The translations under genes and the position numbers were made by a program. From positions 17,047-81,046 of the forward strand of contig JAXLRE010000009.1 in the NCBI GenBank assembly GCA_046331265.1: a DNA stretch of 64,000 nt. The letters are read 5' to 3'. This document shows positions 36,183 through 45,893 of the stretch, piece after piece. The stretch is from JAGPDB01 sp046331265. GTDB taxonomy: Bacteria; Actinomycetota; Acidimicrobiia; IMCC26256; JAGPDB01. The notes beneath the pieces were generated by a model. It worked only from the letters and a program-made list of their open reading frames with translations. It had not been told where the DNA came from and did no database searches. The first letter of the stretch is position 1. Every line of letters starts with the position of its first letter.

Positions 36183-36724
36183 TGGGTTATTCAAATTACA
36201 AAAAGACAGGTCATCATATTTACTCTGTTTTAGTTGAAAACCGTTTCGGTGTTTTAACCAGAATCGCATCTCTTTTTGCTAGACGTGGTTTCAACATTTA
36301 TTCATTGGCCGTTTCACCAACTGAAGATGACAGATTTTCAAGAATGACAATTGTTGTAGATGCGCAAGGTACCCCATTAGAACAAGTTGTTAAACAACTC
36401 CACAAACTAATTCCAGTTATTAAGATTGCTGAAATTGGATCAGGCGACGGCGTTGAACGTGAATTAATGCTTGCAACAATTAATTGCGATGCAGATAACA
36501 GGGGAATGGTGACTGAACTAGCATCAATTTTTGAAGCAAGTGTCGTCGATGTTGGATACGACTCGATGACAGTAATGATGGCAGGTACTCCAGACCAAGT
36601 CGATGCTTTTAGTGATCTTTTAAAACCTCATGGCGTTGTAGAAATTCAACGTACTGGTCGAATTGCTTTACCTAAATTGAATCGTGAAGCACCAACAAAA
36701 TTAAAGGCAGTTAAAACTGCCTAA
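36182..36724 (+). CDS. ilvH: Acetolactate synthase regulatory (small) subunit
   Basis: 180 residues with an N-terminal ACT domain ('ENRFGVLTRIASLFARRGFNI') that binds valine for feedback inhibition, and a C-terminal ACT-like domain. Length is typical. It starts on the last base of the ilvB stop. A small zinc-ribbon gene follows 3 nt after its stop. Confidence 0.96.
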   Translation: MGYSNYKKTGHHIYSVLVENRFGVLTRIASLFARRGFNIYSLAVSPTEDDRFSRMTIVVDAQGTPLEQVVKQLHKLIPVIKIAEIGSGDGVERELMLATINCDADNRGMVTELASIFEASVVDVGYDSMTVMMAGTPDQVDAFSDLLKPHGVVEIQRTGRIALPKLNREAPTKLKAVKTA

Positions 36725-36727
36725 ATA

Positions 36728-36898
36728 ATGGAAGAAGAATATATAGAGCCTCCTAAGCAAATCACATGTGTGGACTGTGGTGGAGAAGCTTTTTTGTTGG
36801 ATCGACTTGATGAGAATGAGAAAGTACTAAAAGGCAGTGTCCTTTCGTATAGATGTAAAGATTGTCTAGACCGTTGGGACATTGAAATAGGAGAATAA
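36728..36898 (+). CDS. 56-residue zinc-ribbon protein
   Basis: A short ORF, ATG at 36728 to TAA at 36898, with two CxxC knuckles: 'CVDCGG' and 'CKDCLDRW'. They are spaced to bind one zinc as a ribbon. It is acidic with no membrane segment. Its position 3 nt after ilvH and with its stop touching the next ATG shows it is part of the ilv transcript. The function is unknown; protein or RNA binding is the usual role of such ribbons. Confidence 0.75.
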   Translation: MEEEYIEPPKQITCVDCGGEAFLLDRLDENEKVLKGSVLSYRCKDCLDRWDIEIGE

Positions 36899-37498
36899 AT
36901 GAATAAAAGTGTAAAAAACTACTTAATTTTTTCACTGCTGTTATTTGTTGTGACTGCATCGTTAGTAGCAATATTTTCTGGTGACAATAAAGATCATAAA
37001 GCTAAAGGCGAGAGTCACGAAGAAGCGGTTTCTAAAACAACTTCAACAACGACAACAATTCCTTCTGATCAAGAAACGGATCAAAGTCGTCTTATCCCAA
37101 ATCCTTGTGATTCTTTAAGTAAAAAGACAATTGATAAAAGAATTAGCGATCCAGTTGTTAATGGCCCATTAGTGCAAACTGCAATTGTGCCACTGAAGGC
37201 ATGTAATTGGCAAGAAAATAACGAACTGTATCCAAAACTTGGCGTTTCTATTATTTCAACGAATACTTATTATGATTCTCTCGAACAGTTCAAAGTTAAA
37301 GATGTGGAACTAGGCGATAAATCTTTTATTGTTAACGATTTTGTCACTGGTGTTGGTGGTGCAAAATGCGGAAAGACAATTATTGTTAAAAGCGGGCAGT
37401 TCGCTTATACAGTTGCTCTTTGTAAAGAAAATAATAAGGCGCCGACAGAAAAAGAACTTATTCAACTAGCAAAAGAAGTAAAAAAGTCACTAGGTTAA
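36899..37498 (+). CDS. Membrane-anchored exported protein, DUF3558-like
   Basis: 199 residues with an N-terminal membrane segment (about 9-28), a Thr/Ser-rich spacer (SKTTSTTTTIPS) and an exported domain with 'NPCDSLSKKTID' and 'KACNWQEN', two Cys placed as in DUF3558-type actinobacterial surface proteins. No lipobox Cys is seen after the helix, so it is membrane- rather than lipid-anchored. It is wedged between ilvH and ilvC, an odd place for a surface protein. Confidence 0.6.
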   Translation: MNKSVKNYLIFSLLLFVVTASLVAIFSGDNKDHKAKGESHEEAVSKTTSTTTTIPSDQETDQSRLIPNPCDSLSKKTIDKRISDPVVNGPLVQTAIVPLKACNWQENNELYPKLGVSIISTNTYYDSLEQFKVKDVELGDKSFIVNDFVTGVGGAKCGKTIIVKSGQFAYTVALCKENNKAPTEKELIQLAKEVKKSLG

Positions 37499-37524
37499 TT
37501 TGTACAAATAGGAAAGGAACAACA

Positions 37525-38550
37525 ATGGCCACCGTTTATTACGATAAAGATGCAGATCTTTCATTATTGGAAGGAAAGAAGGTTGCAATTCTCGGCTATG
37601 GAAGCCAAGGCCATGCACATGCTCTTAACTTGAAAGAATCAGGTGTAAATGTTTGTGTTGGATTGCGTGAAGGGTCATCTTCGGCAGCAAAAGCAAAAGA
37701 TGCTTCTTTAGAAGTTCTACCAATAGCCGAAGCTGTAAAACAAAGTGACGTAATTATGATTCTTCTTCCTGACACAGAGCAGGCAAAAGTTTATGAAGAG
37801 TCAATTGCGCCAAATTTAGAAGCAGGCAACTCAATAGCATTCGCTCATGGTTTCAATATTCAATATGAACAAATTAAACCACCTGCAGACATTGATGTTT
37901 GGATGATCGCACCTAAAGGTCCAGGACATTTAGTTCGTAGAACATATGAAGCTGGTCAAGCTGTACCTGCATTGGTAGCTGTATATCAAGACGCAACTGG
38001 TAAAGCGCATGATATTGCACTTGCATATGCAAAAGGTATTGGTTCAACTCGTGCTGGCGTGCTAGAAACAACTTTCAAAGAAGAAACTGAGACAGACTTA
38101 TTTGGTGAACAAGCTGTTCTATGTGGTGGTGTAGAAGAACTTATCAAAGCTGGGTTTGAGACACTAGTAGGTGCAGGATATCAACCGGAATCTGCATATT
38201 TTGAAACTCTTCACGAAGTTAAGTTAATTGTTGACTTAATTTATGAAGGTGGAATTGAAGCAATGAACTATTCTGTTTCCACTACCGCAGAATATGGTGG
38301 TTACACTCGAGGGCCTCGCGTTATTACTGATGCTACAAAAGCTGAAATGCGCAAGATCTTAGATGAAATCCAAACTGGCGAATTCGCTAGAGAATGGATT
38401 GAAGAAAATAAATCTGGTCTAGAGAACTATAAGAAATTACAAAAACAAAGCAACGATCACCAAGTAGAAAAAGTCGGTAAAACTTTAAGAGCACTCATGC
38501 CATTCATAGGGCAAGGCAACAAAAAAGTTCAAGACGTTTCTGGCGGATAA
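37525..38550 (+). CDS. ilvC: Ketol-acid reductoisomerase
   Basis: 341 residues (class I length). It converts acetolactate to dihydroxy-isovalerate with NAD(P)H and Mg. The Rossmann motif 'LGYGSQGHAHALNLKESG', 'APKGPGHLVRRTYE' and the acidic metal-site region 'KEETETDLFGEQAVLCGG' are present. Near residue 52 'GLREGSSS' lies in the cofactor-specificity loop and suggests NADPH. SD GGAAAGGAA precedes the ATG. Last gene of the ilvB-H-C group. Confidence 0.97.
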   Translation: MATVYYDKDADLSLLEGKKVAILGYGSQGHAHALNLKESGVNVCVGLREGSSSAAKAKDASLEVLPIAEAVKQSDVIMILLPDTEQAKVYEESIAPNLEAGNSIAFAHGFNIQYEQIKPPADIDVWMIAPKGPGHLVRRTYEAGQAVPALVAVYQDATGKAHDIALAYAKGIGSTRAGVLETTFKEETETDLFGEQAVLCGGVEELIKAGFETLVGAGYQPESAYFETLHEVKLIVDLIYEGGIEAMNYSVSTTAEYGGYTRGPRVITDATKAEMRKILDEIQTGEFAREWIEENKSGLENYKKLQKQSNDHQVEKVGKTLRALMPFIGQGNKKVQDVSGG

Positions 38551-38561
38551 ATGTTTTAGAA

Positions 38562-38592
38562 GACCTGGTCTTTTATGGCCAGGTCATTCTTT
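38562..38592. terminator. Bidirectional terminator between ilvC and GGDEF-EAL gene
   Basis: GACCTGG (38562-38568) pairs with CCAGGTC (38579-38585), followed by ATTCTTTTA on the plus strand. It serves the convergent ends of ilvC and the cyclic-di-GMP gene. Confidence 0.65.
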
Positions 38593-41441
38593 TAACTGGC
38601 GCTACGACGAGAATCTAAATCAATAATGTCTGGCGTGCCATCAACATTTGGATCAGTAGATTCATCATCTTGTGTGCCTGTCTTAGGTTTAACATAAATA
38701 GCACTAGCTATATTGAACTTATTTTCTTCTAAATGAAATTGCTCTGCTGGCTTAGGTCTAGAAAATAAGTATCCTTGGCCGTGCATGCAACCAATATTCT
38801 TTAATGATTCACGAGATGCTTTTGTTTCGATGCCTTCAGCTACAACAGTTAATTTCATTGATTTCGCTAAACCAATTAACGCATGAACAATAGCGGTGTC
38901 GTTATCATCTTTATCTAAACCAGAAATGAAGCTTTTATCTATTTTGAATCCATCTATAGGGAATCGCTTTAAGTATGCAAGCGACGAGTAGCCTGTTCCA
39001 AAATCATCGACACGTAATTTATATCCCATTGAATGGATTTCATTTAGAATTGTTATCGCATGGCGAGTATCACCAAGCAATACACTTTCGGTTATTTCTA
39101 GAATTAAAGAATTTTCTGCAGGAGCGATTTCGGTTTGAATCTTATCTAGCATGTCCAATAAATTTTCATCACTTAACTGTCTGACGGCAAGGTTGACGCT
39201 CATGGTTAAGGGAGTTCCGTCGCTTTGACAATAATAGTTTTGCCATTTTTTAAGTTGCTTAAATGCTTCGAACATTACGAACTTTCCTATATCGAGGATA
39301 AGTCCAGTGTCTTCTGCCATTGGTATGAACTCATCTGGAGAAATTAAGCCTTTCTTTGGATGATGCCATCTAACTAGAGCTTCGAATCCAGATATTTCTC
39401 CAGTATCTAAACGAATAATAGGTTGGTAAAAAACTTTCATCTCATTATTAGCAACACCATGATGTAGCTCGTTGACGGTTTGGAGTTCGCGCATAACACG
39501 TTTGTGAACTTGATGATCAGCTGTTTCAATCCTGTTTCTACCTAATTCCTTTGCACGGTACATAGCCGAATCAGCGTCACGTAAAAGAGATTGTGGATCG
39601 TGATTTTGGCCGTCAGAAAGCAGAACTCCGATCGAACATGAAATATATGCTTCTCCGTCTTGGAGTGAAAATGGTTTGATTACTTCAGAGAGGATTTCAT
39701 TGGCTATTAAATGTGTAGCTGATTCGCTCGTTGGTGGAGCGATAAGTACAACAAATTCGTCGCCTCCAAATCTTGCGACCGTACCTCGTTCTCCAACAAC
39801 ACGCTTTAATCTGTGTGCAATAGTCTGAATCACTTGATCTCCGACTGCATGTCCTAGTGAGTCGTTAATAACTTTGAATCTATCGAGGTCTATAAAAAGT
39901 ATTCCTAAGGTTTCGTGTTGCGCAGAAGCTAAACGTAAAGCTTCATCTATACGTTCAATAAAATAAGTTCGGTTAGCTAAACCTGTAAGTGGGTCATGTA
40001 TTGCTAGATATTGAAGACGTTGTTCGGAAGTTTTTCTTTCGGAAATATCTTCAATCTGATAAACAAGATAACTATTTCCACCAGATTGTGGAAGTTCGGA
40101 TACTGAAACTGATCCCCAAGATACTGAGCCTTCACGCTCTATAAAGCGAACCTCATATTCGACTCTTGCAACTTTGTTGTAAACACCATGACTCATGCGC
40201 AAATGAGTTTCTCTATCATCTGGATGTATTAACCAAATAAGCTCAGTTCCAACTAAATCGGCAGGGAATTGTGAAAGCATTGTGCCGAATGCAATATTTG
40301 CTTTTACAATAATCCCATTTTCATCTACCAACATTAGCCCTGTTGGCCCATTTTCGAATGCAATTCTGAAACGTGCTTCACTTTCAGATATGGCATCCAA
40401 AGATTTATTTTGGTCTTTTGTTAGCCGTTGATTCTCAAAATGACTTATTATTTGCCCTACCAAAGTTACAAAGAACAATGCTACGAAAGAGAGAGCAACG
40501 ATTGGTGAAATAGTTTGTGTGTAAATCAATTTTGCGATGGTGAAGATGATCACTCCGAAGACAATCACAAACACACCTAAGCGAAGCTGTCTGTCGCTTA
40601 CTTCATTTGCAAGTTTTGTAGGTCGTCCATTTGATCTTGTTGCAGAATAGCAATAAAGAGCAGCTGCAATAAATAAACATAACCTTGCATAAGGCCTTGT
40701 CGATAAGCTTCCTCTGAACTGATCTGTAACCCACATCATGTCAGCGCTAGCTTGAAGAACCATTCCAATTCCTATTGGCAATATCATTTTGTCTAGTCGT
40801 CTATAGAGCATCATAGACAATGCAAGTGATGCAAAAATTACATCGAGAATGAAAAACGCAAACTGAAGTTTCGTGTTTTCATTTAGCAATCCTTTTTCAC
40901 TGCTAACAAGTTCAACTATAAATGTTAAACAAACGAATACAACAGCACATGAAGTTGCTAATGCGTCTAATGCAATTCTGAGTTTTTCCATTTGTCGCAA
41001 ACCATGCATTCCAACCATGAATACTCCAATGATTGCTAATGGTATTGCTATTAAGAAAAATATATCTGCAAGTGAAACTGGTAATTCAGGTGTTCTGTAA
41101 ATTACTATGCATGCTCCATATATGAATTGGCCTATTGTCCAAAAGACACATGCGATAGAAAGAAACCTCCAACCAATTATTTTTTCTTTTCTTGCTAATC
41201 GTATCGATCCAAAAATTGCTATGAAAGCAAAAAGACCTTTGGTCCATTCAATTAGAGCAGAGAAGTAGACATTAAAATCGCTATCTACATTTTTCTTATG
41301 GATAAACATCCATAATCCATAAACTCCGATTAATGGACCGAGTACAAAAGGATTTGTTGCAAAGCGTCCTGCTTTAAAAAGGATTTTTCCCCTAAGGGTT
41401 TCTCCGCTATCCATATCAGGATTATCGGCTATTTTCGTCAA
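38592..41441 (-). CDS. Multi-pass membrane PAS-GGDEF-EAL protein
   Basis: 949 residues. About eight to ten membrane segments in residues 30-340 form an integral sensor of MASE-like layout, followed by one PAS domain (about 355-480), GGDEF (FGGDEF near 558) and EAL (GFEALVRW near 686). EAL residues MSVNLA, LEITES, VDDFG, KIDKSF, EGIET and QGYLF are intact. A TTG starts the longest frame; the ATG at residue 10 (41414) is an alternative, with GATAAT 6 nt before it. It is the third GGDEF-EAL protein in the window, each with a different sensor. Confidence 0.9.
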   Translation of the reverse strand: MTKIADNPDMDSGETLRGKILFKAGRFATNPFVLGPLIGVYGLWMFIHKKNVDSDFNVYFSALIEWTKGLFAFIAIFGSIRLARKEKIIGWRFLSIACVFWTIGQFIYGACIVIYRTPELPVSLADIFFLIAIPLAIIGVFMVGMHGLRQMEKLRIALDALATSCAVVFVCLTFIVELVSSEKGLLNENTKLQFAFFILDVIFASLALSMMLYRRLDKMILPIGIGMVLQASADMMWVTDQFRGSLSTRPYARLCLFIAAALYCYSATRSNGRPTKLANEVSDRQLRLGVFVIVFGVIIFTIAKLIYTQTISPIVALSFVALFFVTLVGQIISHFENQRLTKDQNKSLDAISESEARFRIAFENGPTGLMLVDENGIIVKANIAFGTMLSQFPADLVGTELIWLIHPDDRETHLRMSHGVYNKVARVEYEVRFIEREGSVSWGSVSVSELPQSGGNSYLVYQIEDISERKTSEQRLQYLAIHDPLTGLANRTYFIERIDEALRLASAQHETLGILFIDLDRFKVINDSLGHAVGDQVIQTIAHRLKRVVGERGTVARFGGDEFVVLIAPPTSESATHLIANEILSEVIKPFSLQDGEAYISCSIGVLLSDGQNHDPQSLLRDADSAMYRAKELGRNRIETADHQVHKRVMRELQTVNELHHGVANNEMKVFYQPIIRLDTGEISGFEALVRWHHPKKGLISPDEFIPMAEDTGLILDIGKFVMFEAFKQLKKWQNYYCQSDGTPLTMSVNLAVRQLSDENLLDMLDKIQTEIAPAENSLILEITESVLLGDTRHAITILNEIHSMGYKLRVDDFGTGYSSLAYLKRFPIDGFKIDKSFISGLDKDDNDTAIVHALIGLAKSMKLTVVAEGIETKASRESLKNIGCMHGQGYLFSRPKPAEQFHLEENKFNIASAIYVKPKTGTQDDESTDPNVDGTPDIIDLDSRRSAS

Positions 41442-41482
41442 AAAAAACAGTGATTTTACCCTAAAACATCACAAAGTAGTTA

Positions 41483-42874
41483 CTAACTAGTAATATTTGT
41501 TGTATTGGTAACAATAATGTCCGAATTGTCCGATTCAATTAGTTTTGCTAGATGCAACAATTCATAATCGTGATTACGTTTAGCGATTATTTGAACTCCA
41601 TAAGGCTGCTTAGAATCCTTAGATTTAAATGGAATAGTTATAGATGGTAATCCTGCAACATTGGCAGGGAAGCAAAGCCCAGAGTAAATGAATGGAGCAT
41701 TCTCTGGATCACTTTCAACTCTTCCGTGAATTGGTGCAAAATCGCCAATAGTTGGAGTAACTAAAAAATCGTAATTTTCAAACCACTCATTAAATTTTTG
41801 AGTAAAAGGATTTATTGATTCACAAGCATTTAAATATTGGTCTTTATTTATTTTGTTACCTAAGTGATAGAAATATTGAGTTTCATTTTCACATTCATCT
41901 ATCGTCAAAGATGTTGACCGTTGTTTCATGACCAAGAAATCGTTGTAAACGTTATATGCAATAATATCTAAAAAGTCATTAATAAAACTCAAGTCATCAA
42001 AACACGTCGGTGAAGAATTGCTTACAATCGAACCTTTTGATCCAAGGTAATTAATAAAGCTAATGGTTCCTTCTCTTATATCAGGGATAACTCTATATAG
42101 ATTTGCGAAGCCATCTAAACGAAAACCAAATTTAACAGAACTTAAACTATTAAATATTGTGTTTGCTTTTTTAATTTCACTTAAAACATTGAACGTAGAA
42201 GTTAGGTTATCAACATTATTTGAAATTAAACCTTTACAAACTAAGCCGCCCCAAAACTCTTTGAATAGAGGTCCAAGATCAATGCCATCTCGACTAGGTT
42301 TAAAACCAAATACGCCACAACAAGCAGAAGGTATTCGTATACTTCCACCGCCATCAGATCCAGTAGCGACTAAAGCATAACCTGCGGCAACGCTAGCTGC
42401 AGCGCCACCAGAGGAACCACCAGAATTTCGTGTTAGGTCCAAAGGGTTATTGCAGGGACCATGTGCTTTGGATTTTGTAGTTACTGTTAACGCGAGCTCT
42501 GGATTATTTGTTTTTCCAATTATTATTGCGCCAGCATTTTGAAGCTTGGAAACGCTAGTCGAAGTAAAGCTATCACAGAACTTCTCACTTTTTAGTTTTT
42601 TGTTTCCCCACGAATTTTCTGTATTAATAATTGCTGAATCTATTTCCTTTACGAAAATGGGAACACCTAGTAGAGGTAAATCAATTTGATTTCTTTTGAG
42701 ATTATTAACTCTCTCAAGTTCACCTTCGATAAAGGAATCATTTTGCCAAACTACAGCATTAATTTGTTCGTTTGTATTTTGTATCTTGCTTAAACATTCT
42801 GAAATGGTATCTTCAATTTTTAATGATCCATCTTTATGAAGAGATGCTATTAAATCGATACTGTCATATTTCAT
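41483..42874 (-). CDS. Amidase-signature family hydrolase
   Basis: 463 residues with the full Ser-cisSer-Lys set: Lys in 'FVKEIDSAI', 'NSGGSSGGAAASVA' and 'GSDGGGSIRIPSACCG'. The substrate cannot be told; it is not GatA, which lies elsewhere in this window and is closer to the family standard. It overlaps the upstream menE-like gene by 11 bp, so it is co-transcribed with it, though amidases have no known step in menaquinone synthesis. Confidence 0.88.
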   Translation of the reverse strand: MKYDSIDLIASLHKDGSLKIEDTISECLSKIQNTNEQINAVVWQNDSFIEGELERVNNLKRNQIDLPLLGVPIFVKEIDSAIINTENSWGNKKLKSEKFCDSFTSTSVSKLQNAGAIIIGKTNNPELALTVTTKSKAHGPCNNPLDLTRNSGGSSGGAAASVAAGYALVATGSDGGGSIRIPSACCGVFGFKPSRDGIDLGPLFKEFWGGLVCKGLISNNVDNLTSTFNVLSEIKKANTIFNSLSSVKFGFRLDGFANLYRVIPDIREGTISFINYLGSKGSIVSNSSPTCFDDLSFINDFLDIIAYNVYNDFLVMKQRSTSLTIDECENETQYFYHLGNKINKDQYLNACESINPFTQKFNEWFENYDFLVTPTIGDFAPIHGRVESDPENAPFIYSGLCFPANVAGLPSITIPFKSKDSKQPYGVQIIAKRNHDYELLHLAKLIESDNSDIIVTNTTNITS

Positions 42875-44069
42875 ATTGGTCTACCAACTCCGCACTTTCA
42901 GAGGCTTTATTTCTGCTTATCTTTAAGACTCCATCGAAGTATTCATCATCAACCGAATACAATCTAATTGGCAAATGTGTTGCAGGGACAAGGTCGCGTA
43001 ATGTGTCTCGTATGTTTTTAATATTCAAATTGACCGCTTGTGATTTTTTGATTCCAATTGATAAGCACGAACCGAGCTTATCGTGAGGATTAGGAAATAA
43101 AACAAAGTCTAAGTTGTTTAACTTGCTTTTAAATATTCTTTCTAAGTCAATTAGATCAATTTTAATTCCACCAGAAATAATGACATCATCTAATCGTCCA
43201 AGGATATTTAGTCTTCCATCAATAATCTCTGCTCTATCTTTAGTTATAAAGTAGCCGTCATTTGTAAAAGAGTCATTGGTTAATGAATATTCATGTCTGT
43301 ATCCTGACATTAGAGATTTTGATTTTATCTGCAAAATCGAATCGATAATTCTTGGAGTCGTTCCTTGTAGAAAATCTCCGTTTATGCAAATACCTCCGAA
43401 GGTTTCTGTCATTCCATATGTCCAATAGACATTTAGTTGTCTCTTCGCACACTGTTCTAATAGCTGATCGTCGATATGGGAGCCACCTATTAATATTGCT
43501 TTTAGGCTTTCTAGGCTGCATTCATATTTCATTAGTTCTTTTAGCTGAGAGGGCATAAGAGAAATTGCGCTAAAAGTACCAAGACTTATTTCATTACAAA
43601 GAAATTCGGCATCGAACTTTTCTTGATGTAAAAATTGTGAACCAGAAATAAAACATCTAGCTAATATTGAAAGCCCTGCAATGTAGTGCAATGGCAAAAC
43701 GCACATCCATGAGTCATTTTTATCTAGTCGACAGTATTCATATATAGAATTTACGCTGTTTTCCATTGCACTAAAAGTTAATTCGACTGGTTTAGGCTGT
43801 GAAATAGTTCCGGAAGTAAAAACAACTGCTGCTAGATCCTCATTTTCAACAATTGCTAGATCTCTTACATATGAAGTGTTTTCTCGCAAGTTTATAACCT
43901 CATTTGGATCTAACTTAACTATTAGCTCATCTACAACATTTTTAGGGAAAGATAGTGGGATTAAACTTATAGCATCATGGTTTTCCCATGATTTTTTAAT
44001 ATTTTCTATGAGCTTATCTGTACATTCATAGGTTGAATCGTAGAGAAAAGTTCTAAGATATTTAGACAT
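42864..44069 (-). CDS. menE: o-Succinylbenzoate-CoA ligase-like AMP-forming enzyme
   Basis: 401 residues, short for the ANL superfamily as usual for MenE. 'AVVFTSGTISQPKPVELT' is the ATP loop, 'YWTYGMTETFGG' the adenylate motif, 'GRLDDVIISGGIKI' the hinge, and a C-terminal Lys in 'GVLKISRNK' the catalytic lysine. Its setting next to menB, menA and menC supports the MenE role. The ATG has TAAGTT exactly 6 nt upstream. The gene is divergent from menB. Confidence 0.85.
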   Translation of the reverse strand: MSKYLRTFLYDSTYECTDKLIENIKKSWENHDAISLIPLSFPKNVVDELIVKLDPNEVINLRENTSYVRDLAIVENEDLAAVVFTSGTISQPKPVELTFSAMENSVNSIYEYCRLDKNDSWMCVLPLHYIAGLSILARCFISGSQFLHQEKFDAEFLCNEISLGTFSAISLMPSQLKELMKYECSLESLKAILIGGSHIDDQLLEQCAKRQLNVYWTYGMTETFGGICINGDFLQGTTPRIIDSILQIKSKSLMSGYRHEYSLTNDSFTNDGYFITKDRAEIIDGRLNILGRLDDVIISGGIKIDLIDLERIFKSKLNNLDFVLFPNPHDKLGSCLSIGIKKSQAVNLNIKNIRDTLRDLVPATHLPIRLYSVDDEYFDGVLKISRNKASESAELVDQYEI

Positions 44070-44075
44070 AGTTAT

Positions 44076-44081
44076 AACTTA
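44076..44081 (-). promoter_or_regulatory. -10 box of menE, leaderless
   Basis: Minus-strand TAAGTT, then 6 nt to the ATG at 44069. No -35 of note. Confidence 0.45.
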
Positions 44082-44119
44082 GAACAAAATGATTAAAAGC
44101 TATAAAGCAGGACGGAAAT

Positions 44120-45010
44120 ATGGATAATTTTTCTGATATAGAAATAAATGATAATGGCCGCGAAATTGTTCCAGCAGCGAATTGGAAGCCTGGTTGCGAT
44201 GAAGAACTGCAAGATATTACATATGAACTGTCGTCATTGGATGATCCAGTAGCTATTGCAAAAATAACGATTTGCAGACCTCAGGTTCGGAATGCTTTTC
44301 GACCACAAACTGTCAAAGAAATAATGAAAGTTTTAGATATAGCTCGCGACGATAAGCGTGTTGGTTGCATTATTTTAACTGGCCTGGGATCTAAAGCATT
44401 CTGCTCCGGCGGTGATCAAAGCGTTCGCCATGATGATGGATATGTTGGAGACGACGGAATCGGTAGATTGAATGTTTTAGACCTGCAAATTCAAATTAGA
44501 CGTACTCCTAAACCTGTAATCGCAATGGTTGCTGGCTATGCAGTCGGTGGCGGTCAAGTATTAAATGTCGTATGTGATCTATCAATTGCAGCAGACAATG
44601 CAATATTCGGTCAGACTGGCCCTAAGGTTGGTTCATTTGACGGAGGTTACGGGGCCGGTCTTCTCGCTAGAAGTGTAGGTCAAAAAAAATCACGAGAAAT
44701 TTGGTTCTTATGTAGACAATATAATGCTCAACAAGCTCTAGATATGGGGCTGATTAACACAGTTGTTCCTGTTGAAGATTTAGAGAAAGAAACGGTGCAA
44801 TGGTGTAACGAAATGTTGCAACTTTCGCCCATGTCTTTGCGGTTATTAAAAGCTGCGCATAATGCAGCTGATGACGGACTCGCAGGAATTCAACAGCTAG
44901 CTGGTGATGCCACACTTCTCTATTATATGAATGAAGAGGCACATGAAGGTCGCGATTCGTATGTCAACAAACAAAAACCAGACTTTACAAAGTTTCCGCG
45001 AAGGCCTTAA
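44120..45010 (+). CDS. menB: 1,4-Dihydroxy-2-naphthoyl-CoA synthase
   Basis: 296 residues, crotonase fold. It closes the second ring of naphthoquinone from succinylbenzoyl-CoA. 'RPQVRNAFRPQTVKE', 'SGGDQSVRHDDGYVGDDG', 'GYAVGGGQVLNVVCDL' and 'GPKVGSFDGGYGAG' are MenB hallmarks. An SD-like GGACGG lies before the ATG, with TATAAA at 44101-44106 as a possible -10. The stop is followed at once by the menA GTG. Confidence 0.95.
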   Translation: MDNFSDIEINDNGREIVPAANWKPGCDEELQDITYELSSLDDPVAIAKITICRPQVRNAFRPQTVKEIMKVLDIARDDKRVGCIILTGLGSKAFCSGGDQSVRHDDGYVGDDGIGRLNVLDLQIQIRRTPKPVIAMVAGYAVGGGQVLNVVCDLSIAADNAIFGQTGPKVGSFDGGYGAGLLARSVGQKKSREIWFLCRQYNAQQALDMGLINTVVPVEDLEKETVQWCNEMLQLSPMSLRLLKAAHNAADDGLAGIQQLAGDATLLYYMNEEAHEGRDSYVNKQKPDFTKFPRRP

Positions 45011-45892
45011 GTGGAAACAATAAAAAACTTTTATCACGGAGCACGTCCAAAAACTCTAAGCGCTGCTATAGCTCCTGTATTAATTGCTGTAGGTATGGCA
45101 TATAGTCAACATGAAAACCACAAAATAAGCATGCCATTAATTGCTGCTTGTTTTGTTGTTTCAATATTTTTTCAAATCGGCGTTAATTACGCCAATGATT
45201 ATTCAGACGGAATTAAAGGAACGGACGAAAATAGAGTTGGTCCAATGCGTTTAGTCGGATCTGGCAAAGCTTCGCCGAGATCTGTTTTTATTGCAACTAA
45301 TATATGCTTTCTTATTGCTTGTATCGCAGGACTATACATCTCATTTCAAACGACATTTTGGCTTATTGCTATAGGACTGGTATGTGTTCTCCTTGCATGG
45401 TTTTACACTGGGGGTAAGCATCCTTATGGGTACTATGGTTTTGGGGAACTAAGTGCATTCTTAACCTTTGGCCTTCTAGCAACTACAGGCTCGTTTTACG
45501 TCCTTACCGAAAAAATTACATTTGAATCTGTAATCGCTGGACTCATTCCAGGCATGTTTTCAATAGCAATATTATTAGCCAACAATATTCGTGATATTAA
45601 AACAGATATTGAATCTAACAAAAAAACATTACCTGTTCGATTAGGCAAAAAATATTCACAGTATTTTTATGCACTCGTCATATTGTTAGTGGCACTCTGG
45701 ATAGTGATATTAGGTATCACTTTTCATTATGTTTTGTTCGCTCTGGCTGCTTCACCTTTGCTTTATGTATTGGCAAAAAAAATATTTGGAGCAAATAATC
45801 CAAAGGATTACATATATATTCTTGTTAATACTTCTAAATTAAATCTTTTCTTTTCTGTCATTATTTTTGGTCTACTAATGCTGGACATATAA
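45011..45892 (+). CDS. menA: 1,4-Dihydroxy-2-naphthoate polyprenyltransferase
   Basis: 293 residues, UbiA-family integral membrane prenyltransferase with about eight helices. 'NYANDYSDGIKGTDENR' is the first Asp-rich motif (NDxxDxxxD) and 'NNIRDIKTDIESNKKT' the second. It attaches the isoprenoid tail to DHNA. The GTG start directly follows the menB stop. It leads into menC after one base. Confidence 0.94.
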   Translation: METIKNFYHGARPKTLSAAIAPVLIAVGMAYSQHENHKISMPLIAACFVVSIFFQIGVNYANDYSDGIKGTDENRVGPMRLVGSGKASPRSVFIATNICFLIACIAGLYISFQTTFWLIAIGLVCVLLAWFYTGGKHPYGYYGFGELSAFLTFGLLATTGSFYVLTEKITFESVIAGLIPGMFSIAILLANNIRDIKTDIESNKKTLPVRLGKKYSQYFYALVILLVALWIVILGITFHYVLFALAASPLLYVLAKKIFGANNPKDYIYILVNTSKLNLFFSVIIFGLLMLDI

Positions 45893-45893
45893 A

